Positions 28,453 to 37,938 are shown, counted from the first letter of the stretch. The stretch is DNA of 64,000 nt from Bacteroidales bacterium (GCA_021740905.1 JAIOYV010000005.1:62001-126000), one strand, 5' to 3'. Numbers and translations are program-made. The notes: generated by a model not told the origin, from the sequence alone.

Positions 28453-29790
28453 CTATAAATTGTGCTTTTTGCAGAAGTCGGTAAGAACGCCATCCAAATT
28501 AGGAAGACCAATTTCCTGAAGATCATAATATACCCTGGTGTTGGGTTTCTTTATGTTTACAATTCGGTTCAGATCAATAGGAGTACCGATGATAACTGAA
28601 TCGCAATCGGAATTGTTGATTGTGGTTTCAAGATCTTTTAGCTGTTCTGGGCTATATCCCATGGCTGGCAATAAAGTACCAATGTTAGGATAAATCCTAT
28701 ATGTCTCTGCTAATTTACCAACTGCGAATGGACGTGCATCAACTAATTCGGCAGCACCAAATTTTTGGGCAGCAATAATACCTGCACCTAATTTCATTTC
28801 GCCGTGGGTAAGGGTTGGGCCGTCTTCAACAACCAAAACTCTTTTTCCTCTGATAATTTCAGGGTTGTCTACTTTAATTGGAGAAGCACCATCAATCACA
28901 ATAGCAGTAGGGTTTACCTTGGCAATACTCTCGCGAACTACCTGGATCCCTTCTGGAGAAGCTGAATCCATCTTGTTGATCACGATAGCATCGGCAATGC
29001 GCATATTCACTTCGCCAGGATAGTAAGTTAATTCGTGACCTGGACGATGTGGGTCGGCAACAGTAATGGTAAGGTCTGGCTTATAGAATGGGAAGTCGTT
29101 GTTTCCACCATCCCAAAGGATCACATCACAACCATCAGGATCTTTTTCGGCAGCGCGAACGATTGCTTCATAATCGACACCTGCATAAATTACGTTTCCA
29201 CGCACTACGTGTGGTTCGTACTCTTCCATTTCTTCCACTGTGCACTTGTGCATTTCGAGGTCGGAAACTTTAGCAAAACGTTGTACTTTCTGTGCATTCA
29301 AATCGCCATAAGGCATTGGGTGACGAATAGCAACTACTTTCAAACCCTTGGCCATTAAATATTCAATAACCTTACGCGAAGTTTGCGATTTACCGCAGCC
29401 TGTGCGGGTTGCAACTACAGCAACAACTGGTTTGGTGCTTTTCACCATGGTGTCGCCAGGGCCTAATAACATGAAGTTTGCACCGGCAGCATTAACCACC
29501 GAGCTAACATTCATCACCCGATTGTAAGGAACATCGCTGTAAGAAAATACACAATCATCAACATTATGCTCTTTGATCAATTTCACCAAGTCAGCTTCAG
29601 CATAAATAGGGATACCCTGTGGATATAATTCTCCAGCCAATTCCTTTGGGTACTTACGACCATCAATATCAGGTATCTGGGCAGCAGTAAAAGCAACTAC
29701 ATTGTATGCCTCGTTTCCTCTAAAGTAAGTGTTGAAATTGTGGAAATCCCTTCCAGCAGCTCCGATAATAACGACATTTTTCTTCGCCAT
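28453..29790 (-). CDS. Cyclic 2,3-diphosphoglycerate synthetase-like P-loop protein
   Basis: 445 residues, cytosolic. A Rossmann-like N-terminal domain (VVIIGAAGRDFHNFN) is followed by a P-loop NTPase domain with Walker A TRTGCGKSQTS (Lys134, Ser135), a Walker B-like ILWDGGNNDFP and a base-recognition-like VINKMD. The layout matches the family annotated as cyclic 2,3-diphosphoglycerate synthetase, first known from thermophilic archaea where the product is a thermoprotectant. Bacterial members are widespread and their real reaction is uncertain, so the substrate is an inference from family name only. It is a single-gene unit with its own terminator and an unusually good ribosome-binding site. 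Confidence 0.65.
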   Translation of the reverse strand: MAKKNVVIIGAAGRDFHNFNTYFRGNEAYNVVAFTAAQIPDIDGRKYPKELAGELYPQGIPIYAEADLVKLIKEHNVDDCVFSYSDVPYNRVMNVSSVVNAAGANFMLLGPGDTMVKSTKPVVAVVATRTGCGKSQTSRKVIEYLMAKGLKVVAIRHPMPYGDLNAQKVQRFAKVSDLEMHKCTVEEMEEYEPHVVRGNVIYAGVDYEAIVRAAEKDPDGCDVILWDGGNNDFPFYKPDLTITVADPHRPGHELTYYPGEVNMRIADAIVINKMDSASPEGIQVVRESIAKVNPTAIVIDGASPIKVDNPEIIRGKRVLVVEDGPTLTHGEMKLGAGIIAAQKFGAAELVDARPFAVGKLAETYRIYPNIGTLLPAMGYSPEQLKDLETTINNSDCDSVIIGTPIDLNRIVNIKKPNTRVYYDLQEIGLPNLDGVLTDFCKKHNL

Positions 29791-29797
29791 AATTCGT

Positions 29798-29804
29798 TCT
29801 CCTT
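29798..29804 (-). promoter_or_regulatory. Strong Shine-Dalgarno site of the cDPGS-like gene
   Basis: The minus strand reads aaggaga seven bases before the ATG at 29790. Most other genes here lack such a site, as is usual in Bacteroidota, so this gene is probably translated strongly. It also fixes the start codon. Confidence 0.7.
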
Positions 29805-30070
29805 TTTTTATTTATTTAGTGTTCAATAATTTAGAATTTTCGTTCGGCAAATATACATTTTTAAGTTTTACCATAGAAATAAAATGGCCTACACTCAGTA
29901 ACTAAGGGACTACTTGTAAAATGCAGATTTATAGTAATATGTTGAGTGATGTGTGGAATATATGTTTAAAATCATGTTTTTAGTTATACTTCGGAGATTT
30001 CGATTCGCTAAATTTCGATTGAGGATGGAAGTGGTACTTACCGACAACTATTTCAAGACTGGAAGCTCGA

Positions 30071-30982
30071 TTAATTGCTATAATTTATCTGATAATCAAC
30101 TAAATCAAAATCATTAGTATAGATTGAGTCTTCAGCTGATCTGTGTTCTTTACGAATTAGGCCAATGTTTTTCGCATAATATGTTTTTTCATACCGCCAC
30201 AAATCTTCAAAGGAAGATCCCGTTGCACCGCCTCCCTGTTCCATTATTATTACATTTTCATATAGTTGATTCCCTATTTCGATGGATGTATCAATAGCAA
30301 TTGCTTTTATTAACTCCATATCCACTCTCTCATCAAAACTATTATGAAATATTTGATCTATCAAAGTCGAGACTAATACAATTTCATGGTTAAAGGCCCA
30401 ATTATAGTTTAAGTATTTATCGTTAATAATTGGCCGGCAATCTAATACCGGAAGGTAAATAGAATCGATTGGGTAAATAATTCCAGTTAGAGATAGAGAA
30501 TAATCAACCCAATATGTTTTTGATATGTATGGAAATTTTTGGATCATATTGCAGAATACTGTATCACCATTGCTATAAATCCAATACGAATTTGGATATG
30601 CTGCAATATATGGGCTGGTGTTAATAGTATCATGGCTCGCAACAAATATTGAATCAGCAATTATTTCATTTAATGAATCAGAGATAATTACTTTATAATA
30701 TCCGGTTGAGATATTACTGAGTGTTGATTCGTTCGAAAGTTCAATAAAAGATGTATTGAATGAAGTTATCAAATACCAACTAAAACTGTAAGGTTTTATT
30801 CCACCATTTACTATGGCTTCAACAGAGCCATTTTGTTCACCAAATTCAGTAGGGCGGATATAATTACACTTAACTTGAAATTTCTCGATTTCAGGTATTG
30901 GAGGAACCTCTTCTACTATGTTTTTGTCTTTGCTACATGAAACAAGAAGGAATACAAATATTAGGAATGCCAGTTTATACAT
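30071..30982 (-). CDS. Lipoprotein with one SprB-like repeat
   Basis: 303 residues. The signal peptide ends in a lipobox (LLVSC, Cys16) followed by SKDKN, which resembles the charged lipoprotein export signal of Bacteroidota, so the protein is probably an outer-membrane and possibly surface-exposed lipoprotein. Residues about 35-115 form a single SprB-like repeat (NGSVEAIVNGGIKPYSFSW, then TGYYKVIISDSLNE). The remaining 190 residues match no family I recognise. It stands alone, divergent from acpH, and has a gap of about 280 bases without recognisable features on its 3' side. The DNA is AT-rich. Confidence 0.65.
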   Translation of the reverse strand: MYKLAFLIFVFLLVSCSKDKNIVEEVPPIPEIEKFQVKCNYIRPTEFGEQNGSVEAIVNGGIKPYSFSWYLITSFNTSFIELSNESTLSNISTGYYKVIISDSLNEIIADSIFVASHDTINTSPYIAAYPNSYWIYSNGDTVFCNMIQKFPYISKTYWVDYSLSLTGIIYPIDSIYLPVLDCRPIINDKYLNYNWAFNHEIVLVSTLIDQIFHNSFDERVDMELIKAIAIDTSIEIGNQLYENVIIMEQGGGATGSSFEDLWRYEKTYYAKNIGLIRKEHRSAEDSIYTNDFDLVDYQINYSN

Positions 30983-31047
30983 TGCTTTTTAAGATTAATT
31001 GAATTTCATGCAAATTTAAAGGAAAAAATAACAACTTCAAAATTCAC

Positions 31048-31055
31048 TACTTTTG
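31048..31055 (+). promoter_or_regulatory. -7 promoter element TAnnTTTG before acpH
   Basis: tacttttg matches the Bacteroidota -7 consensus and lies 16 bases before the ATG, implying a very short leader. No clear -33 TTTG was found at the right distance. Confidence 0.4.
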
Positions 31056-31071
31056 CCATCAAATTGTACAA

Positions 31072-31662
31072 ATGAACTTTCTAGCTCATCTATATCTTTC
31101 AGGTTCCGACGATGAAATTAAAACCGGAAATTTTATTGCCGATGCGGTAAAAGGCAGGCTGAACGGCAGGTTCTCGCCTGGCATTCAGCAAGGGATTCAG
31201 CTGCACAGAGCCATTGATACTTTCACCGACACACATCCGGTTGTAACGAAAAGTAAGCTTCGATTGAGGGAGAGCTATGGAAAACATGCCGGGATTGTGA
31301 TAGATATTTTCTACGATCATTTTTTATCGATCGATTGGGAACGGTATTCCCAAACCAAGCTTTCCGATTTTATTCATGAGAGCTATTTTATGCTGATCCA
31401 GAAATTTTTGCTGATGCCTTTTCGGGTGCAAAAATACTTTCCCTTTTTGGTGGTGAACAACTGGCTTGAAAAATATAGCCGTGCCGAAGGGATCGAGCAA
31501 GTCCTTACTGGGATGGCCAGATACCGGGCTTTACCTGCAAAAGTACCTGAGGCCATGCAGATTTTCAATTCGGAATATGAGGCTTTCAGGAATGAGTTCA
31601 CTTTATTTTTTCCTGAGTTGATAAGGATGGTGGAGGAGGACTTTGGGGTTGAGTTTGGATGA
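31072..31662 (+). CDS. acpH: Acyl carrier protein phosphodiesterase
   Basis: 196 residues, close to the usual length of the family (DUF479, AcpH). The family removes the 4'-phosphopantetheine arm from holo-acyl carrier protein in the cytosol. Diagnostic stretches are MNFLAHLYLS at the N-terminus, GNFIAD, the HD-like motif LHRAIDTFTDTHP and DIFYDHFLSIDW. The start is fixed by MNFLAHL, which is where the family normally begins. It is a single gene, with a promoter element immediately upstream and nifJ 233 bases downstream under its own promoter. Confidence 0.85.
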   Translation: MNFLAHLYLSGSDDEIKTGNFIADAVKGRLNGRFSPGIQQGIQLHRAIDTFTDTHPVVTKSKLRLRESYGKHAGIVIDIFYDHFLSIDWERYSQTKLSDFIHESYFMLIQKFLLMPFRVQKYFPFLVVNNWLEKYSRAEGIEQVLTGMARYRALPAKVPEAMQIFNSEYEAFRNEFTLFFPELIRMVEEDFGVEFG

Positions 31663-31831
31663 CCCACTGGGATTTAGCTACCCGAGCTGGTTATCCACAC
31701 ACCGCATGTTAATAGCCCTCCAACTCGCCGTAACTCCCTGGCTCTAAACCCCTCTTATTTGAAATGAAAATGAATTAGCGGCATTGATGTAATTTATTGA
31801 CCCTTGTCAATGTTAAATATGGCAATTGTCG

Positions 31832-31839
31832 TAATTTTG
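31832..31839 (+). promoter_or_regulatory. -7 promoter element TAnnTTTG before nifJ
   Basis: taattttg matches the Bacteroidota -7 consensus, 56 bases before the nifJ ATG. The corresponding -33 element is not clear. Confidence 0.45.
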
Positions 31840-31895
31840 TGGCCGTTTTTTGAGTGTAAAACTGATGTAAATTAATTCATAAAATTATAACCAAA

Positions 31896-34800
31896 ATGGC
31901 TGATAAAAAGAAATTTGTTACCTGCGATGGTAATTATGCCGCCTCCTACGTCGCGTATATGTTTAGCGAAGTAGCTTGTATTTATCCTATTACCCCGTCT
32001 TCCAACATGGCCGAGAATATTGATGAATGGGCCGCCAATGGAAAGAAAAATATTTTCGGAGAAACTGTTCATGTCGAGGAGATGCAATCGGAAGGGGGTG
32101 CCTCTGGTGCTGTTCACGGTGCCTTGCAATCAGGAGCTTTAACATCTACCTACACTGCTTCTCAAGGATTATTATTGATGATCCCGAATATGTACAAAAT
32201 GTCGGGCGAGTTGCTCCCCGCTGTTTTTCACGTGAGTGCCCGTAGCCTTGCAGCTCAGGCACTGTCTATCTTTGGCGATCATTCTGATGTGATGTCTGCG
32301 CGCCAGACCGGCTTTGCCATGTTGGCCACCGGCAGTGTTCAGCAAGTAATGGACTTGGCTCCAATAGCTCACTTGGCTGCTATCAAATCAAGGATACCGT
32401 TCCTGCATTTCTTCGATGGCTTCCGTACTTCACATGAAATTCAGAAAGTAGAAGCTGCCAACCAGGACGAACTGGTGAAATTGTTGGACATGAAAGCTCT
32501 TCAGGCTTTCCGCGACCATGCTCTTAACCCAAACACACCTGTTACCAGAGGTACTGCACAGAATCCTGATATCTATTTCCAGGCTCGTGAAGCTGCCAAC
32601 AAATTCTACGATCCAATCCCTGATATGGTAGAGGATTATATGCAGAAGATTCAAAAAATAACAGGACGCGAGTACCATCCATTTACCTATTATGGTTCGC
32701 CCGATGCCGAAAATATCATTGTGGCTATGACTTCTGTTACCGAAACCATTAAAGAAGTGATTGATTGGAAATTGGCCAAAGGCGAAAAAGTGGGTCTGGT
32801 TACCTGTCATCTTTATCGTCCATTTTCGGCTAAATATTTCTTCAAAGTTTGCCCCGACACCGTAAAGAAAATTGCTGTTCTCGACCGTACCAAAGAGATC
32901 GGTGCCAATGGTGAGCCCTTGTACCTCGACGTGCGCGATATTTTCTACGATCGTGATGTGAAACCGATTATTGTTGGAGGCCGCTATGGTTTATCTTCAA
33001 AAGATACGATCCCTTCACACATCGAGGCTGTTTATGCTAATCTTTCATTAGACGAGCCAAAGAATGGTTTTACAGTGGGTATTAACGACGATGTTCAGAA
33101 AATTTCATTGCCTATTGGCGAAGATATTTCAGTGGCCCCAAAGGGAATGTACGAAGCTAAATTCTACGGATTAGGTTCGGACGGTACAGTAGGTGCAAAC
33201 AAGAACTCCATCAAAATTATTGGTGATTCGACCGATAAGTATGCCCAGGCTTACTTTGCGTATGATTCAAAGAAATCGGGTGGTATCACAACTTCCCACC
33301 TTCGTTTTGGCGATCACCCAATTCTTTCAACCTATCTCGTAAATTACCCCGATTTTGTGGCCTGTCACGTACCCTCTTATCTTGATAAGTATGATATGTT
33401 GAAAGGTCTTAAGAAAGGAGGTACCTTCCTGCTGAACAGTATCTGGGATGCCGACGAGACAGTGGAACATCTGCCAAATCACATGAAAAAGTACATGGCA
33501 GACAAAAATATTAAGTTCTACATTATCAATGCAACCAAAATTGCCGACGAGATTGGATTAGGAAACCGTACTAATACAATCATGCAGTCGGCCTTCTTTA
33601 AAGTAGCCGAAGTTATTCCTTACAAGAATGCAGTGGCCGAAATGAAAAAGGCGATTGTGAAATCGTATGGTATGAAAGGCGAGAAGATTGTCGACATGAA
33701 CAATGCAGCTGTTGATGCAGGCGATCAGGTCGTAGCTGTTGAAGTAAAAGCTGAATGGTCGAATTTAAAGACTGAAAAAGTTAGCGATAATCGCAACATC
33801 CCAGCTTTCATCCGCGATGTGGTCGAGCCTATCAATGCAATGAAAGGAGATGATCTTCCTGTAAGCGCATTCAATGGACGTGAAGATGGAAGTTTACCTG
33901 CCGGTACTGCTGCTTTCGAAAAAAGAGGTATTGCTGTTACTGTTCCTGAATGGATTTCAGCGAACTGTATCCAATGTAATCAATGTTCTTTGGTATGCCC
34001 TCATGCTGCCATACGTCCATTCTTGGTCACTGAATCGGAGAAAGCAAATGCTCCTGAAGGAACTGCCACTATTACCGCTATTCCAAAGCCATTAGGCGAG
34101 TATCAATTCCGTATGCAGGTTTCGGTTTTGGATTGTACAGGTTGTGGCAACTGTGCCGATGTATGTCCTTCAAAAGAAAAGTCGCTTGTAATGAAGCCGC
34201 TCGAAACTCAATTGGAAGAAGCCGCCCGTTGGGATTATTTTGATAAAAATGTTTCTTACAAAGACGAATTGGTTGACAAATTTAAGACTATTAAAAATTC
34301 ACAGTTTGCCCAGCCTTTGTTTGAGTTCTCCGGAGCTTGTGCCGGTTGTGGCGAGACTCCATATATCAAAACCATCACTCAATTGTATGGCGAGCGTATG
34401 ATGGTTGCCAATGCAACCGGTTGTTCATCTATCTATGGTGGTTCAGCACCTTCAACTCCTTATTGTGCCAACAAGAAATCGGGCCAAGGTCCAGCATGGG
34501 CTAACTCACTGTTCGAGGACAACGCAGAATATGGTTTTGGAATGTTGACTGGTATTAACAAGCTACGTGCCCGCCTCGAAAAAATAATGAAGGCCGAATT
34601 GAACAATGGTATCAAAGCGGAAACCAAAGAAGCTTTTAATTTCTGGTTGGAGAATAAAGAAAACGGTGATACCACCGACATAGCCAGCGATAAAGTTGTA
34701 GCTGCCCTTAAAAATGAGAAGGGTGATTTTGTTAACGAGATCATGAACCTCAAACAGTACCTTAGCAAGAAATCGGTTTGGATTTTTGGTGGCGACGGTT

Positions 34801-35435
34801 GGGCTTATGATATTGGATACGGTGGATTAGACCATGTTCTCGCATCTGGACAAAACGTAAATGTATTGGTGATGGATACCGAGGTTTACTCAAATACCGG
34901 AGGCCAATCATCGAAAGCTACACCGGTAGGTGCTGTGGCTAAGTTTGCCGCTTCGGGCAAGAAAATCCGTAAAAAAGACCTTGGCGCAATGGCTATGACT
35001 TATGGTTATGTGTACGTTGCCCAAGTGGCAATGGGATCAAGCCAGAGCCAATATTTCAAAGCAATAAAAGAAGCCGAAGCCTATCCAGGACCATCCTTGG
35101 TAATTGCCTATGCCCCTTGTATCGCACATGGTTTACGTGCAGGAATGGGCAAAACCCAGGAAGAATCCAACTTAGCTGTGAAGAGTGGATATTGGCATCT
35201 GTATCGCTTCAACCCACAATTGGAGGCTGAAGGCAAGAACCCATTCACCCTCGACTCGAAAGAGCCTGATTGGACATCCTTCCAAAGCTTCCTGAAAGGC
35301 GAAGTACGCTACACCTCATTGATGAAATCTTTCCCAAGAGAGGCAACAGAATTATTTCAGGAAGCCGAGAAGAATGCCAAGTGGCGCTACAATAGCTACA
35401 AGCGCATGGCTGCTATGGATTATTCGGAAGAATAG
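31896..35435 (+). CDS. nifJ: Pyruvate:ferredoxin (flavodoxin) oxidoreductase, single-chain
   Basis: 1179 residues, the normal length for the fused homodimeric enzyme, which oxidises pyruvate and CoA to acetyl-CoA and CO2 and reduces ferredoxin or flavodoxin in the cytosol. The N-terminal domain has the YPITPSS motif near residue 29. Two 4Fe-4S motifs follow: CIQCNQCSLVCP (about 691) and CTGCGNCADVCP (about 747). The thiamine diphosphate domain has CAGCGETPY (about 816), GDGWAYDIGYGG (about 967) and the late cysteine in APCIAHGL (about 1074). All expected cofactor ligands are present. It is monocistronic with a terminator after it. Its presence points to anaerobic or low-oxygen metabolism. Confidence 0.95.
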   Translation: MADKKKFVTCDGNYAASYVAYMFSEVACIYPITPSSNMAENIDEWAANGKKNIFGETVHVEEMQSEGGASGAVHGALQSGALTSTYTASQGLLLMIPNMYKMSGELLPAVFHVSARSLAAQALSIFGDHSDVMSARQTGFAMLATGSVQQVMDLAPIAHLAAIKSRIPFLHFFDGFRTSHEIQKVEAANQDELVKLLDMKALQAFRDHALNPNTPVTRGTAQNPDIYFQAREAANKFYDPIPDMVEDYMQKIQKITGREYHPFTYYGSPDAENIIVAMTSVTETIKEVIDWKLAKGEKVGLVTCHLYRPFSAKYFFKVCPDTVKKIAVLDRTKEIGANGEPLYLDVRDIFYDRDVKPIIVGGRYGLSSKDTIPSHIEAVYANLSLDEPKNGFTVGINDDVQKISLPIGEDISVAPKGMYEAKFYGLGSDGTVGANKNSIKIIGDSTDKYAQAYFAYDSKKSGGITTSHLRFGDHPILSTYLVNYPDFVACHVPSYLDKYDMLKGLKKGGTFLLNSIWDADETVEHLPNHMKKYMADKNIKFYIINATKIADEIGLGNRTNTIMQSAFFKVAEVIPYKNAVAEMKKAIVKSYGMKGEKIVDMNNAAVDAGDQVVAVEVKAEWSNLKTEKVSDNRNIPAFIRDVVEPINAMKGDDLPVSAFNGREDGSLPAGTAAFEKRGIAVTVPEWISANCIQCNQCSLVCPHAAIRPFLVTESEKANAPEGTATITAIPKPLGEYQFRMQVSVLDCTGCGNCADVCPSKEKSLVMKPLETQLEEAARWDYFDKNVSYKDELVDKFKTIKNSQFAQPLFEFSGACAGCGETPYIKTITQLYGERMMVANATGCSSIYGGSAPSTPYCANKKSGQGPAWANSLFEDNAEYGFGMLTGINKLRARLEKIMKAELNNGIKAETKEAFNFWLENKENGDTTDIASDKVVAALKNEKGDFVNEIMNLKQYLSKKSVWIFGGDGWAYDIGYGGLDHVLASGQNVNVLVMDTEVYSNTGGQSSKATPVGAVAKFAASGKKIRKKDLGAMAMTYGYVYVAQVAMGSSQSQYFKAIKEAEAYPGPSLVIAYAPCIAHGLRAGMGKTQEESNLAVKSGYWHLYRFNPQLEAEGKNPFTLDSKEPDWTSFQSFLKGEVRYTSLMKSFPREATELFQEAEKNAKWRYNSYKRMAAMDYSEE

Positions 35436-35491
35436 AAATTAATTTGATTATTCGGAGTGCGATTTTAAGTCGCAGCCTAAATTATAGATAT

Positions 35492-35521
35492 AAAAGCGGG
35501 GTCGGGAGGCTCCGCTTTTTT
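35492..35521 (+). terminator. Rho-independent terminator after nifJ
   Basis: aaaagcgg (35492-35499) pairs with ccgctttt (35512-35519) and the T-run continues to 35521. Confidence 0.75.
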
Positions 35522-35530
35522 ATAGTTCCC

Positions 35531-35564
35531 GAGACCTTGGAGGTTTTTAAACCTCCAAGGTCTC
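35531..35564. repeat. 34-bp near-perfect palindrome between nifJ and cca
   Basis: Two 16-base arms (35531-35546 and 35549-35564, outer bases gagaccttgg) are exact reverse complements around a two-base loop. It sits between convergent genes, so it may help end transcription on both strands. Its core acctnnnaggttt form matches the palindrome inside the adhesin gene at 4052-4083. Confidence 0.85.
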
Positions 35565-35580
35565 TTTCGTTTCCCACAAC

Positions 35581-36990
35581 CTACTTCACCGGCACCAACC
35601 CAATTTCTTCCCCTTTCACCAGCATAAACTGATATGCCTCGTCGAAGTTATTGTGAATGATACCATCCAATATGGCTTCTTTGATCGCATCTTTGATTAC
35701 GCCGACCGGGCGGCTGGGTGGGATCCCAAAAATTTCCATGATCAACTCCCCGGTTACGGGGGGCTGGAAATTTCGCACTGTATCCTTCTCTTCAATCTCT
35801 TTTAGCTTTTGCCGTACCAGTTGAAAATTCTGAAGGTAACGAACTACTTTTGTCTGGTTCTTTGAAGTGATATCAGCTTCGGCCAGGATCATCAGGTCGT
35901 CGATATCGTCGCCTGCATCAAAAAGCAAACGCCTGATGGCAGAGTCGGTAACAATGTCTTCGGCAAGCACAATGGGGCGCAAGTGGAGGAGTACCATCTT
36001 CTGCACATATTTCATTTTTTCGTTGAGGGGCAATTTCAACTTTTTAAATATGCGAGGGACCATTTTTGCTCCCAGAAATTCGTGCCCGTGAAAAGTCCAT
36101 CCAATGCCGGGTTGAAACCTTTTGGTGGGAGGTTTGGCAATGTCGTGCAATAGTGCCGACCATCGAAGCCATAATTTATCGGTTGTCCGGCAAATATTAT
36201 CGACCACTTCAAGAGTGTGATAAAAATTGTCTTTGTGCCTCATCCCGTCTTGTTCGTCTACCCCTTTCAGGGCAGCAAATTCGGGAAAGATTATCAGTAG
36301 CAGCCCTGTCATTTCAAGTAATTTAAAACCGACCGAGGGCTTGTCGCACATCATAATTTTGTGCAGCTCTTCGACTATCCGCTCGTTCGATACAATCTTG
36401 ATCCGCTCGGCGTTGTCTTTTATCGATTGCAATGTTTCGGGCACTATCGTAAATTTTAGTTGAGAGGCGAATCGGATTGCACGGATCATTCGGAGAGGAT
36501 CGTCTGAAAAAGTGGTGTCAGGATTCAATGGGGTTCGAAGGATACCAGCTTCCAGGTCCTTCATGCCATCGAAAGGGTCGACCAGTTCGCCGAAATGTTC
36601 GCGGCGCAAATCGAAGGCCATGGCATTGATAGTGAAATCGCGCCTGTTTTGGTCGTCCTCCAGGGTCCCTTCTTCGATAATGGGCTTACGCGAATCACGT
36701 TGGTACGATTCTTTACGTGCCCCAACAAATTCAATCTCTACATCCTGATGGTGGATCATGGCTGTACCAAAATTTTTAAATACTGTGACTTGAACTTTAG
36801 GGCCGATTTTCCTGGCCACCTTTTCTGCAAGTTCGATCCCATTGCCTATCACAAGTATGTCAATATCTTTCTTTGGCCGGTTTAGAAATACATCGCGTAC
36901 ATATCCCCCAATCACATAAGCCTCTTGCCCTGATTCGAGAACCAAGTCTGATATTATTTGAAAAACCGGATGGTCTAATTTATTCTTCAT
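35581..36990 (-). CDS. cca: CCA tRNA nucleotidyltransferase with HD domain
   Basis: 469 residues of the class II nucleotidyltransferase family, which adds or repairs the 3'-CCA end of tRNA from CTP and ATP. The N-terminal catalytic domain has VIGGYVRD, the metal-binding DIDILV, RRDFTINAMAFDL and DDPLRMIRAIRFA. The C-terminal part carries an HD phosphohydrolase domain (HTLEVVDN, LLHDIAKPPT, HGHEFLGA). The family is closely related to poly(A) polymerase; length, HD domain and being the only copy here favour the CCA enzyme. ATG at 36990 gives the normal N-terminus. It is convergent with nifJ. Confidence 0.9.
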   Translation of the reverse strand: MKNKLDHPVFQIISDLVLESGQEAYVIGGYVRDVFLNRPKKDIDILVIGNGIELAEKVARKIGPKVQVTVFKNFGTAMIHHQDVEIEFVGARKESYQRDSRKPIIEEGTLEDDQNRRDFTINAMAFDLRREHFGELVDPFDGMKDLEAGILRTPLNPDTTFSDDPLRMIRAIRFASQLKFTIVPETLQSIKDNAERIKIVSNERIVEELHKIMMCDKPSVGFKLLEMTGLLLIIFPEFAALKGVDEQDGMRHKDNFYHTLEVVDNICRTTDKLWLRWSALLHDIAKPPTKRFQPGIGWTFHGHEFLGAKMVPRIFKKLKLPLNEKMKYVQKMVLLHLRPIVLAEDIVTDSAIRRLLFDAGDDIDDLMILAEADITSKNQTKVVRYLQNFQLVRQKLKEIEEKDTVRNFQPPVTGELIMEIFGIPPSRPVGVIKDAIKEAILDGIIHNNFDEAYQFMLVKGEEIGLVPVK

Positions 36991-37424
36991 CTAAAACATT
37001 AAAATATTTGCCTCAACAAGCTGCCATGTCAATTGTTTCAATTTTAAGATATGACCAACTGTCGGAAATTCATTAAAATCATGTTAAAAATATGACAAGG
37101 CTTTCTAAAATGGTGACAAAATTACAATTTATTACGCATCTGGACGTATGAATGGCTGAGAAATGGCTATAGGTAAATTATTCATGAAAGGGAACATAAG
37201 AAAGGTAGGTGATGGAGTCTTGGATGGAAGGGTATTTGCCCTGTGTCCCCCAATACTCCATTACTCCAAATCTTTTGCTCGTTCTCAGGAATTAGCAATA
37301 ACTGGATGAAGGCTTAATTTTCCAGCCATTTTGCCATCGAACTTTTTTGGTATGGTAATTGAAAGGTTCGACATATATAGATAATTAGATATATTAATTT
37401 TTGAATCATATAAAGAATAAAAAA
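36991..37424. other. Divergent gap between cca and thioredoxin; nothing recognised
   Basis: 434 bases, AT-rich, that must contain promoters for both flanking genes. I see no gene, palindrome or tandem repeat in it. A TA-rich stretch with taatttttg near 37398 is close to the -7 consensus but has one extra base. Confidence 0.4.
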
Positions 37425-37793
37425 ATGGCATTAGAGCATTTAACAAAAGAAACTTTTAAAGAGAAAGTGTTCAATTTCGAAGCAAACAAAGAATGGAAAT
37501 ACGAAGGCAATGTGCCCTGTTTGATAGATTTCTATGCAGATTGGTGTGGACCATGTAAAATGGTAGCCCCCGTTCTTGAAGAACTTCAGAATGAATATGG
37601 CGAAAGCATCGTAATTTATAAGGTGAATACAGAAGTTGAGCGCGAATTAGCAGGTTTATTTGGTGTTCAAAGTATCCCTTCCTTGTTGTTCGTTCCTTCC
37701 GAAGGACAACCACAAATGGCTATGGGGGCACTTCCAAAAGACACTTTCAAGAAAGCAATCGGTGATGTTCTCAAGGTAGAATATCCGAATTAA
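37425..37793 (+). CDS. trxA: Thioredoxin, cytosolic
   Basis: 122 residues from ATG at 37425 (MALEHLTKETFKEKVF); an in-frame ATG at 37401 would add eight mostly polar residues and seems less likely. It has the canonical WCGPC site (Cys41, Cys44) and the cis-proline stretch QSIPSLLF. No signal peptide, so it should act as a general disulfide reductase in the cytosol. A terminator follows the stop. The gene 267 bases downstream encodes an exported version of the same protein with a different active site, which shows duplication followed by relocation. Confidence 0.88.
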   Translation: MALEHLTKETFKEKVFNFEANKEWKYEGNVPCLIDFYADWCGPCKMVAPVLEELQNEYGESIVIYKVNTEVERELAGLFGVQSIPSLLFVPSEGQPQMAMGALPKDTFKKAIGDVLKVEYPN

Positions 37794-37815
37794 GATATTG
37801 GTTAGGTTTGGTTTT

Positions 37816-37856
37816 CTAAGGCGGGGAGACATCCTGTTGAACCGCCTTAGTTTTTC
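37816..37856 (+). terminator. Rho-independent terminator after thioredoxin
   Basis: ctaaggcgg (37816-37824) pairs with ccgccttag (37842-37850), followed by five Ts. Confidence 0.85.
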
Positions 37857-37865
37857 AGTGAAACT

Positions 37866-37938
37866 CAGATTTCAAAAGCGAAGCGAATTGAAATCTGTAA
37901 GTTGAACTGATCCCGATAGCGAAGCGTATCGGGATCAG
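37866..37938. repeat. Two adjacent palindromes with GCGAAGC loops
   Basis: Arms cagatttcaa (37866-37875) and ttgaaatctg (37888-37897) enclose aaagcgaagcgaa. Arms ctgatcccgata (37907-37918) and tatcgggatcag (37927-37938) enclose gcgaagcg. A third aaagcgaagc occurs near 37952 and another in the hairpin at 15885-15917. d(GCGAAGC) is known to fold as an exceptionally stable mini-hairpin. Confidence 0.75.

Noticed and set aside
28275-28526. An 83-codon minus-strand frame overlapping the end of the cDPGS-like gene
   Set aside because: It overlaps both the known coding end and the terminator hairpin.
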